Assembly (NCBI GenBank): GCA_023512015.1
Contig: JAIMAI010000020.1
Coordinates: 1-37,105 of the forward strand
DNA length: 37,105 nucleotides
Source: Acidothermus sp.
GTDB taxonomy: Bacteria > Actinomycetota > Actinomycetes > Acidothermales > Acidothermaceae
Direction: 5' to 3'
Position numbers and translations under genes: made by a program. This document shows, piece after piece, positions 7,582 through 15,896 of the stretch (positions are counted from its first letter, which is position 1; every line of letters begins with the position of its first letter). A model generated the notes under the pieces. It worked only from the letters and a program-made list of their open reading frames with translations. It made no database searches and was not told the DNA's origin.

Positions 7582-9195
7582 GTGACAGCCGTGGGAAAGA
7601 CCTGCGGTGCGACCGGCACCGACGTCGTCCGAGCCGGACCGGCCGGCCCGGCCCACTGGCTCGTCTTCGACGCGTGCTCCGCGCTCGGCCGGACCGGGAT
7701 CGATCCGGACGGCGTCATCCGGCGGTGCCTGGCCAACGAAACGCTGGCGCGCCGACTGGGCGACGAGACGAGCGCGTGGGGGTGCCGTGAGGTGCTCACG
7801 GTTGCGCTGCGCAGCGCCGGCAGGGTCGATGAAGCCGTGCAGGTCGCGGAGGAACTCGTCGCTCACTACCGGAGCCGAGGCGAGACCGCTCCGCGACTTC
7901 GGGCGTTGGGCGAGCTGGTCTTGGCTCGTTTCGCGCGGGAGGAATTCGAACGCGCCCTCGACGAACTCACCGAAGCACTGGTCGAGCTCTCCCGGTTGGG
8001 TCTCGGAGACGAAGCCGCTCACAGCGCTTACGTCGTCGTCGCCGAAGCTGCGAGTGCGGCGGAAATGTTCGAGATCGCCGCGTCGTATTTGCGACGCTGC
8101 GAACGTGCCCGCCATCAATTGGCGTTCGTGGCTCACCAAGCCGACGTGGTACGCGCTCGCAACGAATTGCGGTGGGCGAACCGGCTGGAATTGATGGGAA
8201 ACCTTGAGGAGGCCGCGGCGCGATACCGGGAGGCGTTGCGGGCCGCCGTCCGAATGCAGGGCGGCGATGTCACCCGTTACGCCTGGCGCTCGAGCCGCTT
8301 CTACGAGGGGGCGGCGTGGGCGGCCCTCGACGAACCCGACCTCGCGATGATCGCACTCATGGACGCCGGCGCCACGGAAGTCGGCACCCTGCAGGGCGAG
8401 GATGCGCTCATCGTGAGGCTGGCGCTCGCCCGGGCCTGCGCCAGGCGCGGCGACCTCGACGAAGCGAGCGCGCACCTGGAAATCGCGACGGGACTCCCGG
8501 ATCCGAGCTTCTCTCGGCAGTGGCACATAACGGCCTCGCTCACCGCCGCCGAGATAGAGCGGGCGCGCCACGGTGACCATCCTGGACTCGACTACGTCCG
8601 CCATGCCGCGGCAATGCTCGCCCATACGCTCTGGCGGGAACGAGAACGCCGTCTGGAAGCCGTCATGGTCCGCATGCAGATGCTGGAACTCGCCGCCGAG
8701 AACGAGCGGGTGGGGCAGGAAGCCTCGTTGGATCCGCTTACCGGTCTGGCGAATCGTCGTACGCTCGACGTCGCTCTCGAAGACATGACCCGCGCCGATA
8801 CTGTGAGCTCGCTCCTCTTCGTCGACTTGGACGATTTCAAGACGACCAACGACTCGTTCTCTCATGCGGTCGGTGACGCCGTGCTCCGCGAAATCGCGAA
8901 GATTCTGCGACGTGAATGCCGCGAGAACGATGTCGTGGCGCGCTACGGAGGAGACGAATTCGTGCTCATCCTCAAAGGTGCTCCGCTGCGCACCGGAGCC
9001 CGCGTCGGCGAGCGCATCCGAGCGGCGGTGAACGTCTTCCCTTGGGAGGACATTGCGCCTGGGCTGACCACAAGCGTCAGCGTTGGAGTCGCTGAATACC
9101 GTCCGGGCATGGAGTTGGCGCAAGCCCTGGCCACCGCGGACACCGCTTTGTACGTCGCCAAGCAGCAGGGACGTGACCGGGTCGCCGTGGCGTGA
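7582..9195 (+). CDS. TPR-GGDEF diguanylate cyclase
   Basis: A 537-residue soluble protein with no signal peptide or membrane segment. About residues 40-370 are helical, Ala/Glu/Arg-rich repeats typical of TPR solenoids (for example EEAAARYREAL, DLDEASAHLEIATGL). A coiled-coil linker (about 375-395) leads into a C-terminal GGDEF domain beginning SLDPLTGLANRR. The catalytic signature is complete (G456-G457-D458-E459-F460). An RxxD inhibitory site (R447, D450) lies exactly five residues before it. It should therefore make c-di-GMP from two GTP and be product-inhibited. The N-terminal solenoid probably senses a protein or peptide partner. The start is GTG 7582, with GCAGG just upstream. A serine hydrolase gene follows after 16 bases, apparently in the same transcript. 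A 608-codon antisense frame over the gene is treated as a shadow. Confidence 0.93.
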   Translation: MTAVGKTCGATGTDVVRAGPAGPAHWLVFDACSALGRTGIDPDGVIRRCLANETLARRLGDETSAWGCREVLTVALRSAGRVDEAVQVAEELVAHYRSRGETAPRLRALGELVLARFAREEFERALDELTEALVELSRLGLGDEAAHSAYVVVAEAASAAEMFEIAASYLRRCERARHQLAFVAHQADVVRARNELRWANRLELMGNLEEAAARYREALRAAVRMQGGDVTRYAWRSSRFYEGAAWAALDEPDLAMIALMDAGATEVGTLQGEDALIVRLALARACARRGDLDEASAHLEIATGLPDPSFSRQWHITASLTAAEIERARHGDHPGLDYVRHAAAMLAHTLWRERERRLEAVMVRMQMLELAAENERVGQEASLDPLTGLANRRTLDVALEDMTRADTVSSLLFVDLDDFKTTNDSFSHAVGDAVLREIAKILRRECRENDVVARYGGDEFVLILKGAPLRTGARVGERIRAAVNVFPWEDIAPGLTTSVSVGVAEYRPGMELAQALATADTALYVAKQQGRDRVAVA

Positions 9196-9211
9196 GCCCT
9201 AGGCTGCCGAC

Positions 9212-10021
9212 GTGACCGCATTCGAGTTGCTCGCCGACTGGCCCGCGCCCGCGCCGGCGGCTGGAATCATCACCTCCGACGGGCGGACCGCCGTGCGCGG
9301 ACCTGCCGAGGAAATCCGTCCGTGGGCGAGCGTGACGAAAATCGTCGTCGCCTATGCCGTGCTGAGACTGGCAGAAGCCGGGGAGATATCGCTGGACGCG
9401 CCGTGCGGCCCTCCGGGCGCGACCCTTCGCCATTTGCTTTCCCACGCCTCGGGACTCGGACCTGACGGACGTCGGCTCGCTCCCCCGGGGCGACGACGCA
9501 TCTATTCCAGCGTCGCGTACGAGGTGGTCGGCGACTTCCTCTCGGATCGGATCGGCCGCAGTGTCCCGGAAATCGTCACCGAATTGGTGCTCCGGCCGCT
9601 CGGCATGCACCAGACACGGCTCCTCGGCAGTCCCGGACATGGGATGCAGGGTTCCCTCGCCGATGTGCTTCGCTTCGGCGCCGAGCTCCTTCACCCACGG
9701 TTGCTTTCCCCTGAGTCGATGCTCGCCGCGCGGTCCGTCGCTTTCCCCGGGTTGGACGGTGTGCTGCCCGGTTTCGGACGGCAGAGCCCCAACGACTGGG
9801 GATTAGGTTTCGAGGTCCGCGACAACAAGTCGCCGCACTGGACGTCTCCGCAGAATTCACCGGAGACGTTCGGCCATTTCGGCCAATCGGGGAGTTTCCT
9901 CTGGGTCGATCCCGAGCGCGGCCTAGCCTGCGCCGCCCTCGCAGGCGTCCCGTTCGGACCCTGGGCGGTCGAGGCATGGCCGATGTTCTCGACCGCCGTC
10001 CTCGAGACGTTTGGCTCCTGA
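9212..10021 (+). CDS. Serine hydrolase, beta-lactamase/PBP4-like fold
   Basis: A 269-residue protein with the three motifs of the class C beta-lactamase/esterase family. These are S40-x-x-K43 (WASVTKIV), a tyrosine motif Y98-S-S (IYSSVAYEV) and H222-F-G in the GHFGQSG segment in place of KTG. The segment LRHLLSHASGLG is also typical. No signal peptide is visible, so it appears cytoplasmic. The substrate (peptide, ester or lactam) cannot be inferred. It is shorter than most family members (about 350-400), with a compact middle part. The start is GTG 9212, 16 bases after the cyclase stop, so an operon with the diguanylate cyclase is likely. It converges with pstB, whose gene ends 50 bases further on. 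Confidence 0.85.
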   Translation: MTAFELLADWPAPAPAAGIITSDGRTAVRGPAEEIRPWASVTKIVVAYAVLRLAEAGEISLDAPCGPPGATLRHLLSHASGLGPDGRRLAPPGRRRIYSSVAYEVVGDFLSDRIGRSVPEIVTELVLRPLGMHQTRLLGSPGHGMQGSLADVLRFGAELLHPRLLSPESMLAARSVAFPGLDGVLPGFGRQSPNDWGLGFEVRDNKSPHWTSPQNSPETFGHFGQSGSFLWVDPERGLACAALAGVPFGPWAVEAWPMFSTAVLETFGS

Positions 10022-10071
10022 AGCGAGACGTGCCCAGCACAGGAAGCATCTCAGCCGACTGGTCGCGACCG

Positions 10072-10845
10072 TCAGCCGACTCGGCCGGTGATGTAATCCT
10101 CAGTGCGCTTGTCCGCCGGTACGGAGAAAAGGGTCTTGGTGTCGGCGTACTCGACGAGACGCCCAGGATGGCCCGGACCGTCGACCGTGACGAACGCGGT
10201 CATGTCGCTGACCCGGGCGGCTTGCTGCATATTGTGTGTGACGATCACGACAGTGAAGTCGTTCTTGAGTTCAGCGATCAAATCCTCTATCGCCAAGGTA
10301 GATATCGGGTCGAGCGCCGAGCACGGCTCGTCCATGAGCAATACCTCCGGTTGGACGGCGATCGCCCGGGCGATGCACAGGCGTTGCTGTTGACCACCCG
10401 AGAGAGCCGACGCGGGCCGGCGTAAGCGGTCCTTGACCTCGTTCCACAAGTGCACGGCAATGAGGGCCTTCTCCACGATGTCGTCGAGGTCGCGTCGACG
10501 CACGCCGGCAAGCTTCAGGCCCGCAGCCACGTTGTCGTGAATAGACATCGTCGGGAAAGGATTCGGGCGTTGGAAGACCATTCCCACGATACGGCGCACG
10601 TCGACGACGTCGATCGAGCGATCGTATATGTTGTCGCCGTCCAACAGCACACGGCCCTCGACACGAGCGCCGGGAAGAGTCTCGTGCAGACGGTTGATGG
10701 CGCGAAGCAGAGTCGATTTCCCACAGCCGGAGGGACCGATGATGGCGGTCACGGACTTCGGCTCGATTGTCATGGTGATGCGGTCGACCACTTTTCTGTT
10801 GCCGTAATAGCACGATAGGTCGTGTAGCTCGATGCGCCTAGACAC
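10072..10845 (-). CDS. pstB: Phosphate ABC transporter ATP-binding protein
   Basis: A 257-residue ABC ATPase of the Pst phosphate uptake system. Walker A is GPSGCGKS (residues 37-44), the signature is LSGGQQQR, Walker B is VLLMDEP, and [16 protein letters not shown] is the PstB-specific continuation. It couples ATP hydrolysis to phosphate import through PstC and PstA. The frame is open to 11025, but the GTG at 10845 is chosen. It gives the normal N-terminus ([15 protein letters not shown]), has GGGAG before it, and overlaps the pstA stop codon by 8 bases, indicating translational coupling. It is the last gene of the phoU-pst unit. Confidence 0.94.
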   Translation of the reverse strand: MSRRIELHDLSCYYGNRKVVDRITMTIEPKSVTAIIGPSGCGKSTLLRAINRLHETLPGARVEGRVLLDGDNIYDRSIDVVDVRRIVGMVFQRPNPFPTMSIHDNVAAGLKLAGVRRRDLDDIVEKALIAVHLWNEVKDRLRRPASALSGGQQQRLCIARAIAVQPEVLLMDEPCSALDPISTLAIEDLIAELKNDFTVVIVTHNMQQAARVSDMTAFVTVDGPGHPGRLVEYADTKTLFSVPADKRTEDYITGRVG

Positions 10846-11728
10846 GATGCGCTCCCGATTTGCGAAGCGTAAGGAGACGAGCGATGATATAGATACCCGT
10901 GATGGCGAGCACCAGTGTCGCCGCTGCTGCCCAAGCCCGATCGATCGCAGGCTGATACGCCTGCTGTGCCTGGTTGTAGATGAAGAGCGGTAGGGCACTT
11001 TGTTGCCCGCGGAAAGGGTTCGCATTGATGTAACTATTGTCGAATGCGGTCAAGAGAAGAGGAGCTGTTTCGCCGGCAATGCGAGCGACGGCGAGCATGG
11101 CGCCGGTGATGAGGCCGGATCGAGCGGCCGGGAGCACGATCGACACGACGACTCGCCATCTCCGCAAGCCGAGCGCATACCCGGCCTCGCGCAACGTCCG
11201 AGGAATCCCGGCGAGGATGTCTTCTGCGCTCCGGACGATGATCGGCACCATCAGCAGGGACAGCGCGATGGCCGCTGCCAGGCCCGAGAAACCCTGATGA
11301 AGTGAGATCACGATGAAGGTGTAGGCGAAGAGCCCGGCCACGATGGACGGTATACCGGTCATGACGTCGACGAGGAAGCGTGTAACCGTAGCCAGCCGAC
11401 CGGTCCCATATTCCGCTAGGTACACCGCGACGGCGAGTCCCAACGGTAATCCGATGAGGCTGGCGAGCCCGACCTGTTCCAGACTTCCGATGGTCGCGGC
11501 TGCGATGCCACCGCCCGCTTGAGACGGCGGTACCCCGGCGAGGGAGTGAGTGAAGAAAACCCAGGAGAAGTGGGGTAGGCCGCGAGCAATCGTATAGGTC
11601 AAAACGAGGATCAATGGTACGACGGCGAGCAGGAAAGCCGATCCGACGGCAAGTGCGGCCAACCGCGCCGTCCACCGCCGCCGCCGGTAGCGTCGGCGGT
11701 GTACCCACAACGGTGTTGCGGTCGTCAC
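10838..11728 (-). CDS. pstA: Phosphate ABC transporter permease PstA
   Basis: A 296-residue inner-membrane permease with about six membrane helices. After a basic N-terminus comes [20 protein letters not shown], and the cytoplasmic EAA loop reads [17 protein letters not shown]. The segment [14 protein letters not shown] is typical of PstA. It forms the channel with PstC. The start codon GTG (11728) overlaps the pstC stop by 4 bases (GTGA), and its own end overlaps the pstB start by 8. Such dense packing indicates coupled translation of the transporter subunits. The central region between helices is short, as in other PstA proteins. No unusual feature is seen. Confidence 0.94.
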   Translation of the reverse strand: MTTATPLWVHRRRYRRRRWTARLAALAVGSAFLLAVVPLILVLTYTIARGLPHFSWVFFTHSLAGVPPSQAGGGIAAATIGSLEQVGLASLIGLPLGLAVAVYLAEYGTGRLATVTRFLVDVMTGIPSIVAGLFAYTFIVISLHQGFSGLAAAIALSLLMVPIIVRSAEDILAGIPRTLREAGYALGLRRWRVVVSIVLPAARSGLITGAMLAVARIAGETAPLLLTAFDNSYINANPFRGQQSALPLFIYNQAQQAYQPAIDRAWAAAATLVLAITGIYIIARLLTLRKSGAHRV

Positions 11729-12732
11729 GCGAACGCGCTCCTCTCCCGCGAACCCGAGCGATAGATGATGGCGCGTGCCAGAAGAGTGGTGAGCATGGTC
11801 ATCGCGAAAAGCACCAACCCGCTCGCGATGAGGGCCGACCGTCCCAGCGAGCCCGCTTCGGCGAACTGGGTGGCGATGTTCGCAGCGATGGTGTTCTTAC
11901 CGAAGACCAGAAGATGGAAGTCAACGGCGAAAGAGGTTCCGAGGACCAAGGCGACTGCGATTGTCTCACCAAGTGCGCGCCCCAACCCGAGGAGTACCGC
12001 TCCTGCTATGCCGAGCTTGCTCGCGGGGAGGATGGCGATGCGAACCATTTCCCATCGGGTAGCGCCGAGCGCCCACGCCGCCTCACGTAACCCAGGATCG
12101 ACCTGGCGGATGACCTCCCGTGTAACGGCCGCGATGATCGGGATAATCATGGCGGCGAGCACGATCCCTACCACGAAGATGGAACGGCTTGCCTGCCGTG
12201 TGAGACCTTGAGGATCGGCGAAAAAAGGAAGGAAGCCGAGCGTGGTTGCGAGGCCGTGTTGGATCGGCGTCATCGCTGGAACGAGCCACAGCATGCCCCA
12301 TAGGCCGTAGACGACGCTTGGAACCGCAGCGAGTAGGTCCAGGCAGTAGCCGAGCCAAACGCCGACCCGTGGGGGGACGTATTGCGTAACGAAAATGGCA
12401 GAGCCGATAGCAACGGGAACGGCCAGCACGAGAGCCACGGTCGCAGAGAGCGCCGTTCCGAAGGCGATGGCAGCCACACCGAAGACAGGCGGAGTGTCAT
12501 CGGGAAGCCAGGTACGGGTGGTCAAGAAATTGGCCGAGTCCTGACGTATCGCGGGAATGGAGCGCCATACCAGGAATGCGGCTACCGCGATGAGCAGCGC
12601 AAGGACGGCACAGGCTGCAAGCCAGACGGAGCGCTCGAAGAGTACGTCGCCGATCGCGCGACGCCGGGTCTGTGCCCTCGGCGTCGCGCGATCGTGCGTC
12701 TCGCGAGTCCCGACTCTCATGGGCGATTTCAC
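11725..12732 (-). CDS. pstC: Phosphate ABC transporter permease PstC
   Basis: A 335-residue permease. It has an extended, charged N-terminus (about 30 residues with many Arg) before the first membrane helix (VWLAACAVLALLIAVAAFLV), then VPSVVYGLWGM, the EAA-type loop LREAAWALGATRWEMV and LGRALGETIAVALVLG. These are standard PstC signatures. It partners with PstA in the membrane. The start GTG 12732 overlaps the pstS stop by 4 bases (GTGA). An ATG at 12720 is an alternative. The periplasmic loop after helix 1 (about residues 55-80) has the expected length. Confidence 0.94.
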   Translation of the reverse strand: MKSPMRVGTRETHDRATPRAQTRRRAIGDVLFERSVWLAACAVLALLIAVAAFLVWRSIPAIRQDSANFLTTRTWLPDDTPPVFGVAAIAFGTALSATVALVLAVPVAIGSAIFVTQYVPPRVGVWLGYCLDLLAAVPSVVYGLWGMLWLVPAMTPIQHGLATTLGFLPFFADPQGLTRQASRSIFVVGIVLAAMIIPIIAAVTREVIRQVDPGLREAAWALGATRWEMVRIAILPASKLGIAGAVLLGLGRALGETIAVALVLGTSFAVDFHLLVFGKNTIAANIATQFAEAGSLGRSALIASGLVLFAMTMLTTLLARAIIYRSGSRERSAFA

Positions 12733-13877
12733 GAGATCGCGTCCACCGAGGCCTGAGCCTTCTGAAGCACGTCAGTCGGAAGGGGCGCATAACCGATGGC
12801 TGCGGCGAACTGCTGCCCGTCCGTCAAGGCGTAGCTGAGATAGGAGCGAAGCAACCTGACTTTCTCGGGAGCGACGTTCGATGGGTAGGCCGTGCAGACG
12901 ATGACGTAGGTGACCGAGGAGATCGGATAGGCCCCTGGGTCGGTCGCGCGGTAGTTCATGCGGACCGAGACGTCATGCGGGCTCCGCGGTTCCACCGTGG
13001 CGCTCGCGAGGGCTTTGCTGACGGTCTGGGGATCGAGCGCGACGAAGTGGCCGCCGGCGTTCTCGATGAGAGCCAATGGGAGTTTGCGCTGTAGAGCGAA
13101 CGCCTGCTCGGTGTAGGTAATGCCGCCGACGGTTTGCGCTACGCCTGCGCTGACACCTTCATTACCCTTGGCGCCTTGGGTGTTGCTAGGCCAGTTCACT
13201 GTCTTACCCGACCCGAGGGTCCACTTCTTGCTGGTGGCCGCGAGGAAACTGGTGAAGACGCCCGTCGTGCCGGATGAGTCCGACCGGTGGAACACCGTGA
13301 TGGCGAGTTTCGGCAAACGCACACCGGGGTTGTCCGCGGCGATCTCGGGTGAGTCCCAATCAGTGATCTTTCCTTGGAAGATGTCGGCTAATGTGTCGGG
13401 AGAAAGACGGAGAGATGATACCCCGGGGACATTCCACGTGATTCCGACACCCCCAGCCGTGACCGGGACGTGTACGGCAGCGCCGTTGCAACGCTTGTCG
13501 GCGCCGGCTTGCTCGTCGCTCTTCATGAGCACATCCGAGCCGGCGAAATCAACGGTTCCCGCGACGAATTGCTGGATACCCGCACCGGATCCGATTGATG
13601 AGTAATTGATCCGCGCCTGCGCGCACCGCGCGAGGTAACCGGAAATCCATTTCTCCTGCATAGGAGCCTGAAATGTGGAACCGCCTCCGGTCAAAGTACC
13701 GGAAACACAGGGGGAGACCGACCCTGCTGCGCTGCCGGGAAGGGCGGTGGCCGCCGCACTCGAGAGACCGGGGGTCGTGCTTCCCGTCGTCGACGAGGCG
13801 TTGCTGTTACTGCACGCTGCCAGCATTATCGCGGCAGCTCCTGCGATGCCCCAGCGTGACAGATGAGCGATACGCAC
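12729..13877 (-). CDS. pstS: Phosphate-binding lipoprotein PstS
   Basis: A 382-residue precursor with a lipoprotein signal ending LAAC (C22), a Ser/Thr/Ala-rich spacer and the phosphate-binding fold. GGGSTFQAP, SIGSGAGIQQF, DFAGSD and the loop HRSDSSGTTGVF carry the residues that hold phosphate in PstS proteins. It delivers phosphate to PstC/PstA from outside the membrane. GTG 13877 is chosen because AGGAG lies 7 bases upstream. ATG 13883 sits immediately after that site, and a further ATG at 13901 has no site. The gene lies 16 bases after phoU. Its stop overlaps the pstC start. Confidence 0.94.
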   Translation of the reverse strand: MRIAHLSRWGIAGAAAIMLAACSNSNASSTTGSTTPGLSSAAATALPGSAAGSVSPCVSGTLTGGGSTFQAPMQEKWISGYLARCAQARINYSSIGSGAGIQQFVAGTVDFAGSDVLMKSDEQAGADKRCNGAAVHVPVTAGGVGITWNVPGVSSLRLSPDTLADIFQGKITDWDSPEIAADNPGVRLPKLAITVFHRSDSSGTTGVFTSFLAATSKKWTLGSGKTVNWPSNTQGAKGNEGVSAGVAQTVGGITYTEQAFALQRKLPLALIENAGGHFVALDPQTVSKALASATVEPRSPHDVSVRMNYRATDPGAYPISSVTYVIVCTAYPSNVAPEKVRLLRSYLSYALTDGQQFAAAIGYAPLPTDVLQKAQASVDAIS

Positions 13878-13893
13878 GCTCATGCTCCTTTCT

Positions 13894-14637
13894 CTATTCA
13901 TCGGCTTTCGACGACTCCGACGCTATCGAGTGCAGACGAAGGGGGCCCGTCCGTTCGGCGAACAGTGGATGAACTGAAGGAGACTTCTTCGCGGCAGGCG
14001 AATACTGCCCGGTGACTTGGAAGACGATCTGCTTGCCGGCAGAGACCAGGTGGTCGGCGAAGCGTTCGTAATACCGTCCAACCTGCGCTAAGTCGAGGGC
14101 GGTGTCCACGCCGTATCCCCAGTCGGGGGCGAGGATTTGACGCAGCAATTCACGATAGGCGCTGTCCATGGCGTCGTCCTGGCGCTCGATGCTCGCGGCC
14201 CGTGCGGCGTCGGAGGTGACAAGCGTTTCGAGGAGCGCGCCGGCAAGGCGGCTCGCAATGTCTCCCATGGTCGCCACCGTGACACGGGCTTCCGGAGGAA
14301 CAGCAGGCTTCGGATACCGCCGGCGGGTCAGGAGCGCTAGATGGACGGCGTGATCCCCGGCGCGTTCGAAATCGGAGATGATGCGGAAGGTGGCCGCTAG
14401 GATACGCAGGTCGCTTGCCACTGGTTGCTGACGAGCGATGAGGTCGATGGTACGGCGCTCGATCTCACGACGCCACTGGTCGATGTCCTCATCACCGTCG
14501 ATCACTTTCTCCGCGGACGTCAGATCACAATCAAGGAGTCCGGCGGTCGCCGTTTCAATGGCGAGAGTGATCGCTCTCCCTACTTCGGCAAGCCCGGCCT
14601 GGAGAGCCTCGAGTTCCTCGTGATAGGCGTCGCGCAC
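13894..14637 (-). CDS. phoU: Phosphate signalling protein PhoU
   Basis: A 247-residue, all-helical PhoU with both of its three-helix repeats. The first starts VRDAYHEELEALQAGL and includes DEDIDQWRREIE and RILAATFRIISDFERAGDHA. The second includes RYYERFADHLVSAGKQIVF. These E/D-rich motifs bind metal. PhoU links Pst transport to the histidine kinase and damps the phosphate regulon when phosphate is plentiful. The frame extends to ATG 14742, but GTG 14637 matches the family N-terminus, has AGGAGG 4-5 bases upstream, and leaves the PHO-box repeat (14734-14751) outside the coding region. phoU is the first gene here. In many bacteria it is the last gene after pstB. The C-terminal tail (about 25 residues) is basic. 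Confidence 0.92.
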   Translation of the reverse strand: MRDAYHEELEALQAGLAEVGRAITLAIETATAGLLDCDLTSAEKVIDGDEDIDQWRREIERRTIDLIARQQPVASDLRILAATFRIISDFERAGDHAVHLALLTRRRYPKPAVPPEARVTVATMGDIASRLAGALLETLVTSDAARAASIERQDDAMDSAYRELLRQILAPDWGYGVDTALDLAQVGRYYERFADHLVSAGKQIVFQVTGQYSPAAKKSPSVHPLFAERTGPLRLHSIASESSKADE

Positions 14638-14722
14638 CCGACCTCCTGCCGTCCGGATCCGCACGTACGCATCAATCGTGTCGGCAGAAGGTGGCCTTGC
14701 GGTTCTCGGGAAGTAACCGTGT

Positions 14723-14751
14723 GGCGAGCGAAAGGTGAACAATGAGTGAAC
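14723..14751 (-). promoter_or_regulatory. PHO box (RegX3/PhoP-type direct repeat)
   Basis: On the minus strand, GTTCACT (14751-14745) and GTTCACC (14740-14734) are spaced exactly 11 bases apart. A weaker third unit, GCTCGCC, falls at 14729-14723 in the same register. The 11-base period and the GTTCACC unit are those of actinobacterial PHO boxes. The site is 97 bases before phoU and about 47 bases before the senX3 start, so it could serve both directions. Confidence 0.82.
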
Positions 14752-14785
14752 GACGTCGACGGACCATGCCGGAGTCGGATTCGTC

Positions 14786-14791
14786 TACTAT
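14786..14791 (+). promoter_or_regulatory. Probable -10 box of a leaderless senX3 transcript
   Basis: TACTAT is followed by six bases and then the senX3 GTG (14798). The spacing puts the transcription start on the GTG itself, and no ribosome-binding site is present. This is the TANNNT-N6-RTG arrangement of leaderless actinobacterial genes. Confidence 0.6.
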
Positions 14792-14797
14792 CGAAGC

Positions 14798-15835
14798 GTG
14801 CGCAGAGCCGTTTCCGAGTCGGAGCCGGATGCGTTCCCGGCCGAACTGGATGCGGTTTTCGATGCTTTGGAATCCGCTGCGATCATCGCGGAGGGTAGCC
14901 GGGTCCTGCTTTCGAACGACGCCGCAATAGCTTTACGGCTGGTGTGGGAGAAGCATCTGACGTCGAAGGAACTCTCGCTGCTTGCGGAAGAAAGCCGAGC
15001 GCGCGGCCAACGCATATCCCGCGAACTGGCCATTCCCTGGGGTGACGCGACACGCGCGGTGCACGCCGTCGCCGTACCGATTCCGAGTTCGAAGCGGGTC
15101 GTGCTCTTGGTCACCGACATCGAGGAGTCTCGCCGAGTGGAAGCCGTGCGGCGTGATTTCATCGCCAACGTCTCGCACGAGCTGAAGACACCGGTAGGCG
15201 CGATGCTGTTGCTCGCCGAAGCCATCCGGGACGCGCGTGATGACCCCGAGACTCTCGAGCGGTTCACCGAGCGACTGCATCAGGAGGCCACCCGATTATC
15301 GCGGCTCGTGAAGGAGTTGCTCGACCTCTCGAGGCTCCAGGGCGGCGAGCCGCTTCCGGAGATGAGCGAGGTCGCCGTCACCGAGATCGTGTCGGAGGCG
15401 CTCGAACCCCTCAAGGTGCGGGCGGAATCCTCCGGTATCCAGATCGACGTATCGGTCTCGGACGAATTGCGCGTATTGGGAGACCGACGGCAATTGGTCA
15501 CTGCGATCACCAACCTGGTGGAGAACGCGATTGCGTATTCTCCGAGCGGAAGTCATGTGGGGATAGGCGCCCACCTTAGGGTTGCGTCGGAAGGCCGTAC
15601 GGTAGAGATTTCCGTCAGTGACTCGGGTATCGGCATCGCGCCGGCGGATCAAGAGCGGATCTTCGAGCGTTTTTACCGGGTCGATGCCGGGCGATCCCGC
15701 GCGACGGGAGGAACAGGACTCGGTCTGGCGATCGTCAAGCACATCGTGCACAACCATGGCGGCCGTATCTCCTTGTGGAGCAAACCGGGAGTGGGCTCGA
15801 CGTTCACCCTCCATCTGCCCGCGCCCGGAACATAG
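14798..15835 (+). CDS. senX3: SenX3-like histidine kinase, without membrane segments
   Basis: A 345-residue sensor kinase. Residues 12-110 look PAS-like (LESAAIIAEGSRVLLSNDAA). The phospho-acceptor box is FIANVSHELKTP (H127). The N box is NLVENAIAYSP, G1 is DSGIGIAPAD and G2 is TGLGLAIVKH. With regX3 61 bases downstream and phoU/pst divergent, it is the phosphate-sensing kinase by context. Classical SenX3 begins with two membrane helices. None are present here, and the frame has a stop codon at 14747 with no ATG/GTG start upstream, so the protein seems soluble. It may get phosphate status only through PhoU and the Pst complex. The start is GTG 14798, probably leaderless. Confidence 0.9.
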   Translation: MRRAVSESEPDAFPAELDAVFDALESAAIIAEGSRVLLSNDAAIALRLVWEKHLTSKELSLLAEESRARGQRISRELAIPWGDATRAVHAVAVPIPSSKRVVLLVTDIEESRRVEAVRRDFIANVSHELKTPVGAMLLLAEAIRDARDDPETLERFTERLHQEATRLSRLVKELLDLSRLQGGEPLPEMSEVAVTEIVSEALEPLKVRAESSGIQIDVSVSDELRVLGDRRQLVTAITNLVENAIAYSPSGSHVGIGAHLRVASEGRTVEISVSDSGIGIAPADQERIFERFYRVDAGRSRATGGTGLGLAIVKHIVHNHGGRISLWSKPGVGSTFTLHLPAPGT

Positions 15836-15896
15836 TCCGGGCCGTCTCAGAATGTCATGTGATCCTCACAATGTCGGGAGAGACGCGGAGAAGATC

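Noticed and set aside
7297-9123. 608-codon minus-strand open frame over the TPR-GGDEF gene
   Set aside because: The plus strand encodes a complete GGDEF domain with exact motifs. The antisense frame shows no recognisable family and reflects GC-rich third positions.
10022-10081. Direct repeat TCAGCCGACT at 10051 and 10072 as a terminator
   Set aside because: It is a direct, not inverted, repeat and forms no stable stem. The second copy is part of the pstB 3' end.
14638-14742. phoU starting at ATG 14742
   Set aside because: It would place the PHO-box repeat at the start codon and add a tail not seen in the family. GTG 14637 has AGGAGG before it.
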